Positions 9,361 to 18,714 of a stretch of DNA of 64,000 nt are shown piece after piece. Under the pieces are notes generated by a model, which was not told the DNA's origin, searched no databases, and worked only from the letters and a program-made list of their open reading frames with translations. Origin of the DNA: Aedoeadaptatus coli (GTDB taxonomy: Bacteria > Bacillota > Clostridia > Tissierellales > Peptoniphilaceae); the NCBI RefSeq assembly GCF_900343085.1, contig NZ_OPYI01000010.1, forward strand, positions 30,368-94,367, written 5' to 3'. The translations under genes and the position numbers were made by a program. The first letter of the stretch is position 1; every line of letters starts with the position of its first letter.

Positions 9361-11658
9361 ATGATTGTAGATGTGTATTTAGACAAGGCCTTGCCGCAAA
9401 TCGATCAACTCTATTCCTATGCCTACGGCGGCGAGGATGCGGCCATTGTGGGCAAGCGCGTCATCGTTCCCTTCGGTCGCGGAAACAAGCCGGAGACGGC
9501 GGTGGTTTTAAGAATCGGGAGGGACGAAGGCAAGAAATTAAAATCCGTGATCCAGGTTCTGGACAGGCGACCCATACTGACGGAATCCGCCATTGCCTTG
9601 GGTATGAAGATGCGGGAGATCTTCGTCACATCCTATGTGCAGGCCTTTCAACCCCTCCTTCCGAAATACGTCTTAGGCGGCGTGGAAGAGGTGGCGGTAA
9701 AATTAATTGACGACGAGGAAGTGGCGGGTATTTTTCAAGGCGCGGATGCCCTTTCCACGGAGAAAATTCCTGCGGACGAACTGGACCGGCTGATCGAGGC
9801 GAAGAAAGTCGCCGTCCGCTTTCGCGGCACACAGCCCGTGAAGAAACGAGTGGTGGAAAAATACGTTGTCTGCGGCGATTACGACGGCCCCATGACCGAG
9901 AAACAGGCCATTGTCTTCGATCTTTTGAAAAATTCCCCGCCTCTTTCAAAGGCCGAAATCACCAAAAGGACCGGGCTCTCCGCGAGTCCTGTTGACAGCT
10001 TAATCAAGCGAGGCGCCGTCGCCCCGGCGGATCCCAAGGCCCTTCCTCCCGACAAGGCGCCGGATCTCCGGGAGGATCAGGTCGCGGCCATTGAAGGCAT
10101 TGCCGAGTCCAAGCGGCCCGTCCATCTCCTCTACGGCAAGACGGGAAGCGGCAAGACGGAAGTCTACATGCAATTGGCCCGGCGCGCCATGGACGAGGGG
10201 AAGTCGTCTCTGATCATCGTTCCGGAAATCGGCCTGGCCACCCAAATGGTGCACCGATTGTCGGCCCGCTTTCCCGGGAAGGTAGACATCCTTCACTCCC
10301 GCCGCTCCGAAGGTGAAAAGGCCGCAGCCTGGATACGACTGAAAGAAGAGCCGGGGCGCATCGTCGTCGGCGCCCGCTCGGCGGTGTTTTCTCCTGTGCC
10401 CGAGGTGGGCTATATTTTTATCGACGAGGAACAGGAAGAAAGCTACGATTACCGGGAAGGTCTGCGCTACAATGTGCGGGACGTGGCGGAAATGCGCGTG
10501 CGCTTTGAAGGCGGCAAGGTCATCTACGGCTCGGCGACCCCTTCGGTGATTACCTACGCCCGTTGCGGCGAGGATGTGGAGCTTCATCGACTGGTGGGGG
10601 ATCCGAAAAAAACGGAGGCGTCGCCGGTGGAGATCGTGGACATGCGGGAAGAGCTCTTTAAGGGCAATGTGGAAATCCTCTCCGAACGCATGGTGGAAGG
10701 CCTTGAGGAAGCCTTAAAGGAGAAGAAGCAGGCTATCCTCTTTATAAATCGTCGGGGCTACAGTCAATTCGTGAGCTGCAGAAGCTGCGGCCACGTCATC
10801 GAATGCGATGCCTGCGATATTTCCATGGTCTATCACCGGCGGACCCACCGCCTCCATTGCCACTACTGCGGCAGAACCAAGCCCATGCCGAGAACCTGCC
10901 CCGTCTGCGGCAGCGAATACTTAAAACAGTTCGGCATCGGCACTGAACAGGTGGAGTCCTGGATAAAGAATAAATTCCCCGAGGCGCGGGTCTATCGCAT
11001 GGACAAAGACACCATGGCGCAAAAGGGAAATTACGAAAAGGTCTACGAAGCCATGAACGAAAAAAAGGTGGACATTCTCGTGGGAACGCAAATGCTCGCC
11101 AAGGGCTTCGATTTTGAAAATGTGGTCTTTGTCGGCGTCGTGGCGGCGGATTTGTCTCTCTTCGTTTCCGACTACAAGGCCCAGGAAAAAACCTACCAGC
11201 TCCTGACCCAAGTGGCGGGCAGGGCCGGCCGGGGCAAACACAAAGGCCGCGCCGTGATCCAAACCTACAATCCTGAAAATTACAGCATTCAATACGCGAA
11301 AGAGCGAAGCTACGAGCCCTTTTTCCACCGGGAGATGGAAGAGCGCAAGCGCTTCTTGTATCCGCCCTATGTGCACTTAGTGAAGATTCACATTCGCGGC
11401 ACCAGGGACGTGGATCAGGTGGCATTGAACTGGAAAAAAACCCTGGAAGCCATCAACAAGCACGAACAGTTCGACATGCTCGTGGCCAATCCCGTGGAAC
11501 AGCCGAAGATTAAAAATAAAAGACATGTGTCGATTTTAGCAAAAGTCTGGCCAAAGGAGTTTCAGCCTCTATTAAAGGCTTTAAAACGGGTATTGATGTA
11601 TTACTATCGTACGCAAGCGGAAAAAGATATTACCATAAGCTTAGAAATAGACGGATAA
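9361..11658 (+). CDS. priA: Primosomal helicase PriA
   Basis: This 765-residue protein reloads the replicative helicase at stalled forks. Walker A GKTGSGKT is near residue 260. Between the helicase lobes are eight cysteines in a two-zinc pattern beginning CRSCGHVIECDAC and ending CPVCG. The later motifs GTQMLAKGFDF and QVAGRAGRG are clear. Motif II reads DEEQEESYDY (D355-E356-E357-Q358), where PriA normally has DEEH followed by SYKQ. The protein is otherwise intact. It opens the def-fmt run. Confidence 0.97.
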   Translation: MIVDVYLDKALPQIDQLYSYAYGGEDAAIVGKRVIVPFGRGNKPETAVVLRIGRDEGKKLKSVIQVLDRRPILTESAIALGMKMREIFVTSYVQAFQPLLPKYVLGGVEEVAVKLIDDEEVAGIFQGADALSTEKIPADELDRLIEAKKVAVRFRGTQPVKKRVVEKYVVCGDYDGPMTEKQAIVFDLLKNSPPLSKAEITKRTGLSASPVDSLIKRGAVAPADPKALPPDKAPDLREDQVAAIEGIAESKRPVHLLYGKTGSGKTEVYMQLARRAMDEGKSSLIIVPEIGLATQMVHRLSARFPGKVDILHSRRSEGEKAAAWIRLKEEPGRIVVGARSAVFSPVPEVGYIFIDEEQEESYDYREGLRYNVRDVAEMRVRFEGGKVIYGSATPSVITYARCGEDVELHRLVGDPKKTEASPVEIVDMREELFKGNVEILSERMVEGLEEALKEKKQAILFINRRGYSQFVSCRSCGHVIECDACDISMVYHRRTHRLHCHYCGRTKPMPRTCPVCGSEYLKQFGIGTEQVESWIKNKFPEARVYRMDKDTMAQKGNYEKVYEAMNEKKVDILVGTQMLAKGFDFENVVFVGVVAADLSLFVSDYKAQEKTYQLLTQVAGRAGRGKHKGRAVIQTYNPENYSIQYAKERSYEPFFHREMEERKRFLYPPYVHLVKIHIRGTRDVDQVALNWKKTLEAINKHEQFDMLVANPVEQPKIKNKRHVSILAKVWPKEFQPLLKALKRVLMYYYRTQAEKDITISLEIDG

Positions 11659-11681
11659 AGTGAAAGAGAAGGAAGTGAAGA

Positions 11682-12164
11682 ATGGCTAAATTACAAATTC
11701 GCATCGACGGCGATCCCATATTGCGCAAAAAGTCCCGAAAGGTAGAGGTCATCGACGAGGATCTCCACCGCCTCATCGACGATATGTACGAAACCATGTA
11801 CGAGGCACAGGGCGTGGGCCTGGCCGCCGTGCAAATCGGAAAATTAAAACAACTCATCGTCATCGACGATTACGAAGGAACGAAGATCGTGCTCATCAAT
11901 CCCGAGCGCGTGGCGGAAGAAGGGTCGTCTGAGGCCTTGGAAGGCTGTTTAAGCGTCCCCGAACGCGTCGGCAAGGTGAAACGCTTTGAAAAGATCAAAA
12001 TCAACTACACCGACCGCGACGGGGAAGCGAAGACCCTGGAAGCCGAAGATTTTCTCGCCCGAATCATCCAACACGAAATGGATCATTTAGAGGGGATTCT
12101 CTACACGGATCTGACCGATGAAATGTACGATGTCGACGGGTCGAACGAGAGCGAGGCGGAATGA
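11682..12164 (+). CDS. def: Peptide deformylase
   Basis: This 160-residue metalloenzyme removes the N-formyl group from nascent proteins. The three family motifs are present: GVGLAAVQIG (residues 44-53), EGCLSVPE with metal ligand C89, and QHEMDHLEG with H131, E132 and H135. The valine in the first motif replaces the common proline, as seen in some clostridial enzymes. It is paired with fmt, which adds the formyl group this enzyme removes, and overlaps it by 4 bases. Confidence 0.97.
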   Translation: MAKLQIRIDGDPILRKKSRKVEVIDEDLHRLIDDMYETMYEAQGVGLAAVQIGKLKQLIVIDDYEGTKIVLINPERVAEEGSSEALEGCLSVPERVGKVKRFEKIKINYTDRDGEAKTLEAEDFLARIIQHEMDHLEGILYTDLTDEMYDVDGSNESEAE

Positions 12165-13078
12165 TGAAAGCGGTCTTTTTCGGCACGCCTGATTTTGCCG
12201 TGCCCACACTGAATGCCTTAAACGAAATCTGCGACGTCACCTTGGTCGTGACCCGGGAAGACAAGAAAAAAGGCCGCGGGAAAAAGCTCTTGCCCACGCC
12301 GGTGAAGACCCGCGCTGAAGTCTTGGGGATCGAGGTCTATCAGCCCCATAGCTGCAACACGGAAGAATCGCTGGAAAAACTGAGAGCACAGGATGCGGAT
12401 CTATTCGTCGTCGTGGCCTACGGACAAATTCTCTCGGAAGACGTGCTGGCCCTGCCGAAGAAACACATCGTAAACGTCCACAGCTCCCTGCTCCCGAAGT
12501 ATCGGGGCGCGGCGCCCATGCAGTGGGCCATTCTGAACGGCGATGAAGAAACCGGCGTAAGCCTCATGAAAGTGGAAGCGGGACTGGACAGCGGACCGGT
12601 CTACGCCATGAAGAAAACCACGATCGGCGACAAAAACTTCGGCGCCATTCACGACGAATTAGCGGATTTCGGCGCGGATTTAATCCGAGAATTTGTCACA
12701 GATCTTGAAAAAAACACCGTCAGCTTCACGGAACAGGAACACGATGGGGCCACCTATGCGGCAAAAATCGACGACGAGCTTCTGGCCCTTCGCGCCGACG
12801 AGCTGACGGCGAAGGAATTTGTACGAAAGATTCGCGCCTTTTCGCCGGAGCCCGGCGCCCATTTCCTCTTTCGGGACGAGCGCCTGAAAGTCTACGACGG
12901 CGAAGTAAGCGACGAAAAAGTACCGACAGGTCATTATAAAGCGACGAAAAAGAAGCTGTGGATCGGAACCAAAGACGGCTCCGTCTTATTAAAGGAAATC
13001 CAACGTCCCGGCAAAAAACGCATGGCCATCGGCTCGTACCTTGCCGGTGCCCACTTGGATGAGAAGGGAGAAATCTGA
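12161..13078 (+). CDS. fmt: Methionyl-tRNA formyltransferase
   Basis: This 305-residue enzyme transfers a formyl group from 10-formyl-tetrahydrofolate (made by Fhs) to initiator Met-tRNA. The N-terminus MKAVFFGTPDFAVPTL, the folate-binding motif HSSLLPKYRGAAPMQWAI and the C-terminal RNA-binding domain are all recognisable. Two adjacent ATG codons (12161 and 12164) are possible starts and both overlap the def stop. The downstream metalloprotease overlaps its TGA by one base. Confidence 0.97.
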   Translation: MMKAVFFGTPDFAVPTLNALNEICDVTLVVTREDKKKGRGKKLLPTPVKTRAEVLGIEVYQPHSCNTEESLEKLRAQDADLFVVVAYGQILSEDVLALPKKHIVNVHSSLLPKYRGAAPMQWAILNGDEETGVSLMKVEAGLDSGPVYAMKKTTIGDKNFGAIHDELADFGADLIREFVTDLEKNTVSFTEQEHDGATYAAKIDDELLALRADELTAKEFVRKIRAFSPEPGAHFLFRDERLKVYDGEVSDEKVPTGHYKATKKKLWIGTKDGSVLLKEIQRPGKKRMAIGSYLAGAHLDEKGEI

Positions 13079-13761
13079 TGTACGGCATGTACTACAATTG
13101 GGATTACTTGATTTATATTCTTCCCGGCTTTCTCTTGGCCCTTTACGCCCAATCGAAAATCAAGACAAATTTCGATAAATACAGTCGCGTCACCAATGGC
13201 GAAGGCCTTACCGGCCGCTCCGTGGCGGAAATGATCTTGAGAGGCCACGGCATTTACGACGTGCGAGTGGACCGCGTGCGGGGGAGCTTAACCGACCACT
13301 ACGATCCGACGCAAAAGGTGTTGCGCCTGTCCGATCCCGTCTATGACTCCACATCCATCGCGGCCCTGGGCATCGCCGCCCACGAATGCGGCCACGCCAT
13401 TCAACATAACGAATCCTACGCGCCCCTTAAATTCAGAAACGCCATCGTGCCTGCGGCAAACTTGGGATCGAATCTGTCCTTTTTATTGATCTTTATCGGC
13501 CTCTTTGCCTTCGAGCCTTTGATGAAATTGGGCATTGCCCTCTTTGCCATTACCGTTTTGTTTCAACTGATGACGTTGCCCGTGGAATACGACGCCAGCC
13601 GCCGAGCTAAAGCCATATTAGCCGACGGCGTCCTATCCGGCGAAGAAATGGTGGGCGTGGAGCGCATTCTTTCCGCGGCGGCCCTCACTTATGTTGCGAG
13701 CCTGCTCACGGCCATCGGCACCTTGCTGCGATTTATTTCTCTGGGAAGGAGACGGGACTGA
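13078..13761 (+). CDS. Membrane zinc metallopeptidase, YugP type
   Basis: This 227-residue membrane protein belongs to the YugP/Zn_peptidase_2 family. It has an N-terminal hydrophobic segment, the zinc motif HECGH (H102, E103, H106), two hydrophobic segments around residues 128-160 and a last one near the C-terminus. LPVEYDASRRA supplies a likely third ligand. Its substrate is unknown. The position between fmt and rsmB is common in Firmicutes. The start overlaps the fmt stop and the stop overlaps the rsmB start. Confidence 0.9.
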   Translation: MYGMYYNWDYLIYILPGFLLALYAQSKIKTNFDKYSRVTNGEGLTGRSVAEMILRGHGIYDVRVDRVRGSLTDHYDPTQKVLRLSDPVYDSTSIAALGIAAHECGHAIQHNESYAPLKFRNAIVPAANLGSNLSFLLIFIGLFAFEPLMKLGIALFAITVLFQLMTLPVEYDASRRAKAILADGVLSGEEMVGVERILSAAALTYVASLLTAIGTLLRFISLGRRRD

Positions 13762-15014
13762 TGCGAAATCCCCGTTTTCTCGCCCTCACCACGCTGGAAA
13801 AAGTGGAGAACGGCGCCTTTATTCAAGACGCCTTTGATCCCAAGGGACTCAAAGAGGCGGACCGCAACCTGGCGGAGACCATCGTCTACGGCACGGTGCA
13901 AAACAAGCTGTTTTTAGATTACGTGATCCATCGCTTCGTGAAAAAGCCGGAAAACCTGGATCAAAACATCCGCCAATTCCTGCGCATGGCCCTCTATCAA
14001 ATGCACTTTCTGGATCGGGTGCCGGACCACGCGGTGGTCAACGAAACTGTGAAAATGGCAAAGATCATCTCGAATGTCGGCGCCTCCGGGCTTGTCAACG
14101 GCGTGTTGAGGCAAGTGATTCGGGAAGGAGACGAGGCCTTTAAGGTCCATGTCGACGACGAAGTGCGCCGTCTCGCCGTCACTTACAGCTTCCCTGAAGA
14201 ATGGGTGCGCTATTTTCAGCGCCTTTTAAAAGACGAAACGGAAGAATTTTTAAAATCCACCTTCGATCCTGCGCCCTTAACTCTGCGCCCGGTCTCCGTG
14301 AGTGCCGAGGCGCTGATCGGAGAGCTTGAGGATGAAGGTTTTACCTGCGAAAGAACGAAGCCCAAATCCGCCGTGGTCGTAAAACATCCCCGAGGCCTTT
14401 TTGAAACCGAGGCCTACAAAGAAGGGCGCTTTTACGTTCAAGACGCGGCGTCTCAGGCGGTGGTTTCATTATTTACGCCGGATAAAGAGGCGCAGGCCAT
14501 GGATCTTTGCGCAGCACCCGGCGGAAAGAGCTTTCAAATGGCGGAACAATTTGCCCACGTGGACGCCTTCGATGCTTCAGCCGAGCGCCTGGTGCGCATG
14601 GAAGAAAACATCCGCCGTTTGGGATATAAGAACATCACCACGGCGGTACGGGACGGAAAAACGCCCCTGCCGAAGAAAAAATACGATCGCATTTTGGTGG
14701 ACGCGCCCTGTACGGGCCTGGGCCTGATCCGAAGAAAACCCGAGATCAAGTACCGCGTCGGATACGACGACGTGCTCCAGCTGGCCCGGGTGCAACGGCT
14801 CTTGCTGGAAAATGCCTACGACGCGTTAAACGACGGCGGCGAGCTGGTGTACAGCACCTGCAGCGTCACCGTGGAAGAAAATGAAGGCGTGCTTCATTCC
14901 TTCTTGTCGGATCATCCGGAGTGTCGATTAAAGGAAAAGGGAACGCGCTACTGGCCCCATCGCCACGGTACCGACGGGTTTACCATGGCTTGTATCGTAA
15001 GAAAGGATGCCTAA
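13761..15014 (+). CDS. rsmB: 16S rRNA m5C967 methyltransferase RsmB
   Basis: This 417-residue protein has an N-terminal NusB-like RNA-binding domain (about 1-140) and a C-terminal SAM-dependent m5C methyltransferase. DLCAAPGGKSFQMAE is the SAM-binding motif, VDAPCTGLGLIRRKPEIKY contains the first conserved cysteine, and YSTCSVTVEENE carries the catalytic one. Start and stop both overlap the neighbouring genes, so it is part of the tightly coupled priA-to-prkC run. Confidence 0.96.
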   Translation: MRNPRFLALTTLEKVENGAFIQDAFDPKGLKEADRNLAETIVYGTVQNKLFLDYVIHRFVKKPENLDQNIRQFLRMALYQMHFLDRVPDHAVVNETVKMAKIISNVGASGLVNGVLRQVIREGDEAFKVHVDDEVRRLAVTYSFPEEWVRYFQRLLKDETEEFLKSTFDPAPLTLRPVSVSAEALIGELEDEGFTCERTKPKSAVVVKHPRGLFETEAYKEGRFYVQDAASQAVVSLFTPDKEAQAMDLCAAPGGKSFQMAEQFAHVDAFDASAERLVRMEENIRRLGYKNITTAVRDGKTPLPKKKYDRILVDAPCTGLGLIRRKPEIKYRVGYDDVLQLARVQRLLLENAYDALNDGGELVYSTCSVTVEENEGVLHSFLSDHPECRLKEKGTRYWPHRHGTDGFTMACIVRKDA

Positions 15015-16039
15015 TGCATTGGATGGAAATGACGCCTGAGGAACTAAAGGCCTACGTCGCCGGCTTCGGCGAAAAAAGTTTTCGCGCAACGCAACTCTTC
15101 GAAGGCATTCACGGTCAACGAAAGGCCCTCGAGGAGCTTTCGAATGTGCCGGATTCCTTGAAGAAGAGTCTTCCCGCGCCTCTTCGCGGCGCCAAAATCG
15201 TGAAGCGTCTGGCGTCGAAGCTGGACGAGACGAAGAAGTACCTCTACGAAATGGAAGACGGGGAGATCGTCGAAGGGGTTTTGATGAAATACCATTACGG
15301 CTACAGCCTGTGTGTATCGACGCAAGTCGGTTGCCGCATGGGGTGTAGCTTTTGCGTGTCCACACTCAAGGGCCGCATCCGCGATCTCACGCCTTATGAA
15401 ATGCTTTCACAGATCTACGCCGTGGAAGAAAATGAAGAGATCTCCGTGGGAAACATCATCCTTATGGGGAGCGGCGAGCCCTTGGACAATTACGACAATG
15501 TGTTGCGCTTTTTGAAACTTCTCCACGAACCCAAGGGAAAGAACAAGAGCTACCGCTCCATGACCATTTCCACTTGCGGCCTCGTCGACGGCATCGGCCG
15601 TTTGGCGAAGGAGGGCCTGCCCGTTAATTTGGCCGTCAGCCTTCACGAGACGGATCAATCGGCCAGGGAGGCACTGATGCCCGTCGCCAACAGCTATAAT
15701 TTAGACGAACTTTTTTCCGCCCTCAGGGATTACTGCGACGAGACAAAACAGCGGATCACCTTGGAATACACATTGATTCAGGGGAAAAACGATCAACCGA
15801 GAAACATTCGCGAGATGAAAGCCCTTACCAAGGGCCTTCCCTGTCACGTGAACTTAATCGCCCTGAACGACACGGCCCATTTCGCAGAGAAAAAACCGTC
15901 CAAAGAACACATCCTGCGCTTTCAACGAGAGTTGTCTCAAAGCGGCGTATCATGTACAATACGTAGAGAATTAGGCAGTGACATACAGGCCAGCTGTGGA
16001 CAATTAAAAGCGGGTTCTGAAGCCATAAAGACAAGGTGA
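15014..16039 (+). CDS. rlmN: Dual-specificity rRNA/tRNA adenine-C2 methyltransferase RlmN
   Basis: This 341-residue radical-SAM enzyme makes 2-methyladenosine in 23S rRNA and some tRNAs. The iron-sulfur cysteines are C107, C111 and C114 in GCRMGCSFC. GSGEPLDNYDNV is the family SAM motif, and the mechanistic cysteine near the C-terminus is in SCGQLKA. The ATG at 15014 (TAATG overlap with rsmB) gives the family-like N-terminus MHWMEMTPEEL; a longer upstream reading would lie inside rsmB. Confidence 0.96.
   Translation: MHWMEMTPEELKAYVAGFGEKSFRATQLFEGIHGQRKALEELSNVPDSLKKSLPAPLRGAKIVKRLASKLDETKKYLYEMEDGEIVEGVLMKYHYGYSLCVSTQVGCRMGCSFCVSTLKGRIRDLTPYEMLSQIYAVEENEEISVGNIILMGSGEPLDNYDNVLRFLKLLHEPKGKNKSYRSMTISTCGLVDGIGRLAKEGLPVNLAVSLHETDQSAREALMPVANSYNLDELFSALRDYCDETKQRITLEYTLIQGKNDQPRNIREMKALTKGLPCHVNLIALNDTAHFAEKKPSKEHILRFQRELSQSGVSCTIRRELGSDIQASCGQLKAGSEAIKTR
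15932..15960 (+). promoter_or_regulatory. Possible internal promoter for stp-prkC
   Basis: TTGTCT (15932-15937), 17 bases, then TACAAT (15955-15960), inside the 3' end of rlmN and about 85 bases before stp. These bases also encode the conserved TIRRE region of RlmN, so the match may be coincidental. Confidence 0.3.
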
Positions 16040-16043
16040 TACT

Positions 16044-16748
16044 ATGATAATTTCTGCATACACCCATATCGGTGGCAGAGAAAACAATGAAGACAGTTAC
16101 TACGTGGATCCGAAAAAGCGCTTTGCCATTTTAGCCGACGGCATGGGCGGCCACGCGGCGGGGGAAAAGGCCAGCGCCTTGGCCGTGAACCGCTTAAAAG
16201 AAGTTCTCTCCGTTCCCGTGGAAAGTGAACGGGAACTTTTAGACCTTTTAAACAACGGCGTGCGGGACGTGAATCAAGAGATTTTCGATCAGTCCGCGGC
16301 CCATTTAAAGTACCGGGGCATGGGAACCACGTTGAGTTTGATTTATCTGCTTGATGGCAAGCTTTACTACATTAACATCGGCGATTCCAGAATCTACGGT
16401 TACGACGACGCCCTCTTTCAAATTTCAAAAGACGATAGCTTCGTCAATTATCTCTTGGATATCGGCGATATCTCCGAAGAAGAGGCCCGCGTCCATCCGA
16501 AGAAAAATGTCCTGACAAAGGCTTTAGGCACGACTCAAGGCGTGGATTTTCAAATTCGAAGCCTGGATGCGGATTTAAAATTTATCATCCTCTGTTCCGA
16601 CGGCCTCTCCGACGTGGTGGAGAGCGCCGAGATTCAAAATGTATTGGAAACGGAAAAGGGCGATATCTCGAAGAAACTGGTGAAAAAAGCCCTGGATGGT
16701 GGCGGAAAAGACAATATCACCGTCATTGTACTAGATAAGAGCAGGTGA
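16044..16748 (+). CDS. stp: PP2C-type Ser/Thr protein phosphatase (PrpC/Stp)
   Basis: This 234-residue metal-dependent phosphatase reverses phosphorylation by the adjacent PASTA kinase. Motifs are NNEDSYYVD, ADGMGGHAAGE (metal-binding aspartate), GDSRIYGY, SDGLSDVV and DNITVIVL. It has no membrane segment and no extra domain. It starts 4 bases after rlmN and ends 4 bases before prkC, the standard pairing in Firmicutes. Confidence 0.96.
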   Translation: MIISAYTHIGGRENNEDSYYVDPKKRFAILADGMGGHAAGEKASALAVNRLKEVLSVPVESERELLDLLNNGVRDVNQEIFDQSAAHLKYRGMGTTLSLIYLLDGKLYYINIGDSRIYGYDDALFQISKDDSFVNYLLDIGDISEEEARVHPKKNVLTKALGTTQGVDFQIRSLDADLKFIILCSDGLSDVVESAEIQNVLETEKGDISKKLVKKALDGGGKDNITVIVLDKSR

Positions 16749-16752
16749 AGGT

Positions 16753-18714
16753 ATGCAAGGAATGATTTTAGCTGACAGGTACGAATGCCTGAAACGAATC
16801 GGAAGCGGCGGCATGGGCGATGTCTACAAGGCCCACGACCGCAGGCTGGACAGAATCGTTGCCATCAAAGTCTTAAAGAGCGAATACAACGAAGACGAAA
16901 ACTTCATTCGCAAATTCCGCCGAGAATCTTTGGCTGCCGCCAGTATTTCTCACCCGAATATCGTAAGTATCTACGACGTGGGCATGGAAACCGTGGGCGA
17001 CGAAGACGTCTACTACATCGTCATGGAATACATCGACGGAAAGACGTTAAAGGAATTAATTAAAGAAGAGGGCATGTTGAGCCAGAATCAGGCGTTGAAT
17101 TACCTGATTCAAATCGCCGAGGCTTTAAAAATCGCCCACAATAAAAACATTATCCATCGGGACATTAAGTCTCAAAACATTATGGTGACCCGAGACAATC
17201 GCGTAAAGGTCACGGACTTCGGCATCGCCCGCATGGCGGGAAACGCCACGGTCACCGTCACCAATGCGGTCATGGGAAGCGTCCATTACTTTTCGCCGGA
17301 GCAGGCTCGCGGCCAAAAAGTCGATGCCAGAAGCGATATCTACTCCATGGGCATCGTCTTATTCGAAATGCTCACAGGCGACGTGCCCTTTGATTCGGAA
17401 AATCCCATTACCGTTGCCTTAATGCACGTTCAAAACGACATTCCCATGCCGTCGGAGCGAAACCCCAGGGTGAGTCCGGAAGTGGACCGTGTCTTTAAAC
17501 ACATGACGGAGAAAAAACCGTCGGATCGCTATGCCAATGTGAGTTTGATCATCGAAGATGTGAAGGCCATTTTGCTTGGCAAAGTGTACGGCGACCGCGG
17601 CCAAACGGCTACCGGAACCACGGTGGTGATTCCGCCGAGTGCAAACCGCCTTCAAAACGATGCGACGGCGCCGAGAGATGCGGTGGGACCGACGAAGCGA
17701 AACACTCGGCCGATCCCGGTGAAAAAACCCAAGAAAAAGAGCAATCCCCTGGCCACCATCGGCGGGGTCTTGCTGGCTCTGTTGCTTCTCTTCGGCCTGG
17801 CTTTCGGCGGATCGAAGATCAAAGACATGCTGATTTCCAATCAGAAAGATGCGGCGGTGGAAATGATCGACTTAATCGGAAAAGATGTTTCCGAAGCCAA
17901 GGACTTCGCCGCTTCAAATGACTTGAAGTTGGAAATTGACGAGAAGGAATCGGACGAGGGGATAAAACCCGGCACCATATTGTCGCAATCCGTGGACGAA
18001 GGGGAAGTCCTGAAGCGAGGAGACCAATTCTCTGTTGTCATCGCCAAGGAGACGGAAAAAGTAAAGGTTCCCGATCTGGAGAACATGACCATCTCCGAAG
18101 CGCAGTCCACTTTAAAGACTGCGGGACTCAATTTAGTCGTGGATAAAACGGAATATAGCGATTCCGTTCCGGCGGATCGAATCATCAGTCAAAAGCCGAA
18201 GTCCCAAGAAGAACTTCCCAAGGGCGACAGCGTCCACGTGGTCATGAGCAAGGGCCAAGACGACAAGACGACCATCGTTCCCAATTTAAAAGGCGTTTCC
18301 ATCGACAAAGCGAGAGCCCTTCTTAAAGAACAGGGTTTGAAGCTGGGCAATGTGGAAGAGCGGGAAGATATTTCCGTCGGCCCCGGCGAAGTCGTATGGC
18401 AACAATACAATAGCGGCAATCAAATCAAACAAGGTTCCACCGTGGACATTATCGTGAGCAAACGCGCAGGCAGCGGCGAGTCCGGTGACGAAAACGAAGG
18501 CCAAGTGAGCCACAAGAACATTTCCCACCGCATTCCGGACGACGGCGAAACCCACGAAATCGAAGTCGTGGTAGAGTCCGGCGGAAGCGAGCGTGTGGTC
18601 AATCACGAAGAAGTCATGGGTGGCTCCTCCGTATCCTATCCGGTGCAGGGAAGCCCCGGCGACAAAGCCTATATGCGCGTAGACGGCAATGTGGTTAAAT
18701 CGGTGAACTTTTAA
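16753..18714 (+). CDS. prkC: PASTA-domain Ser/Thr protein kinase PrkC
   Basis: This 653-residue membrane kinase senses peptidoglycan fragments. The cytoplasmic kinase domain has the glycine loop IGSGGMGDVYKAHD, K39, the catalytic HRDIKSQN (D137; S replaces the usual P), TDFGIAR, and a threonine-rich activation loop leading to GSVHYFSPEQ. A basic juxtamembrane stretch precedes the single membrane helix (about 334-353). About three PASTA repeats (370-573) follow outside, then a unique tail of about 80 residues. Its stop overlaps rsgA. Confidence 0.96.
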   Translation: MQGMILADRYECLKRIGSGGMGDVYKAHDRRLDRIVAIKVLKSEYNEDENFIRKFRRESLAAASISHPNIVSIYDVGMETVGDEDVYYIVMEYIDGKTLKELIKEEGMLSQNQALNYLIQIAEALKIAHNKNIIHRDIKSQNIMVTRDNRVKVTDFGIARMAGNATVTVTNAVMGSVHYFSPEQARGQKVDARSDIYSMGIVLFEMLTGDVPFDSENPITVALMHVQNDIPMPSERNPRVSPEVDRVFKHMTEKKPSDRYANVSLIIEDVKAILLGKVYGDRGQTATGTTVVIPPSANRLQNDATAPRDAVGPTKRNTRPIPVKKPKKKSNPLATIGGVLLALLLLFGLAFGGSKIKDMLISNQKDAAVEMIDLIGKDVSEAKDFAASNDLKLEIDEKESDEGIKPGTILSQSVDEGEVLKRGDQFSVVIAKETEKVKVPDLENMTISEAQSTLKTAGLNLVVDKTEYSDSVPADRIISQKPKSQEELPKGDSVHVVMSKGQDDKTTIVPNLKGVSIDKARALLKEQGLKLGNVEEREDISVGPGEVVWQQYNSGNQIKQGSTVDIIVSKRAGSGESGDENEGQVSHKNISHRIPDDGETHEIEVVVESGGSERVVNHEEVMGGSSVSYPVQGSPGDKAYMRVDGNVVKSVNF

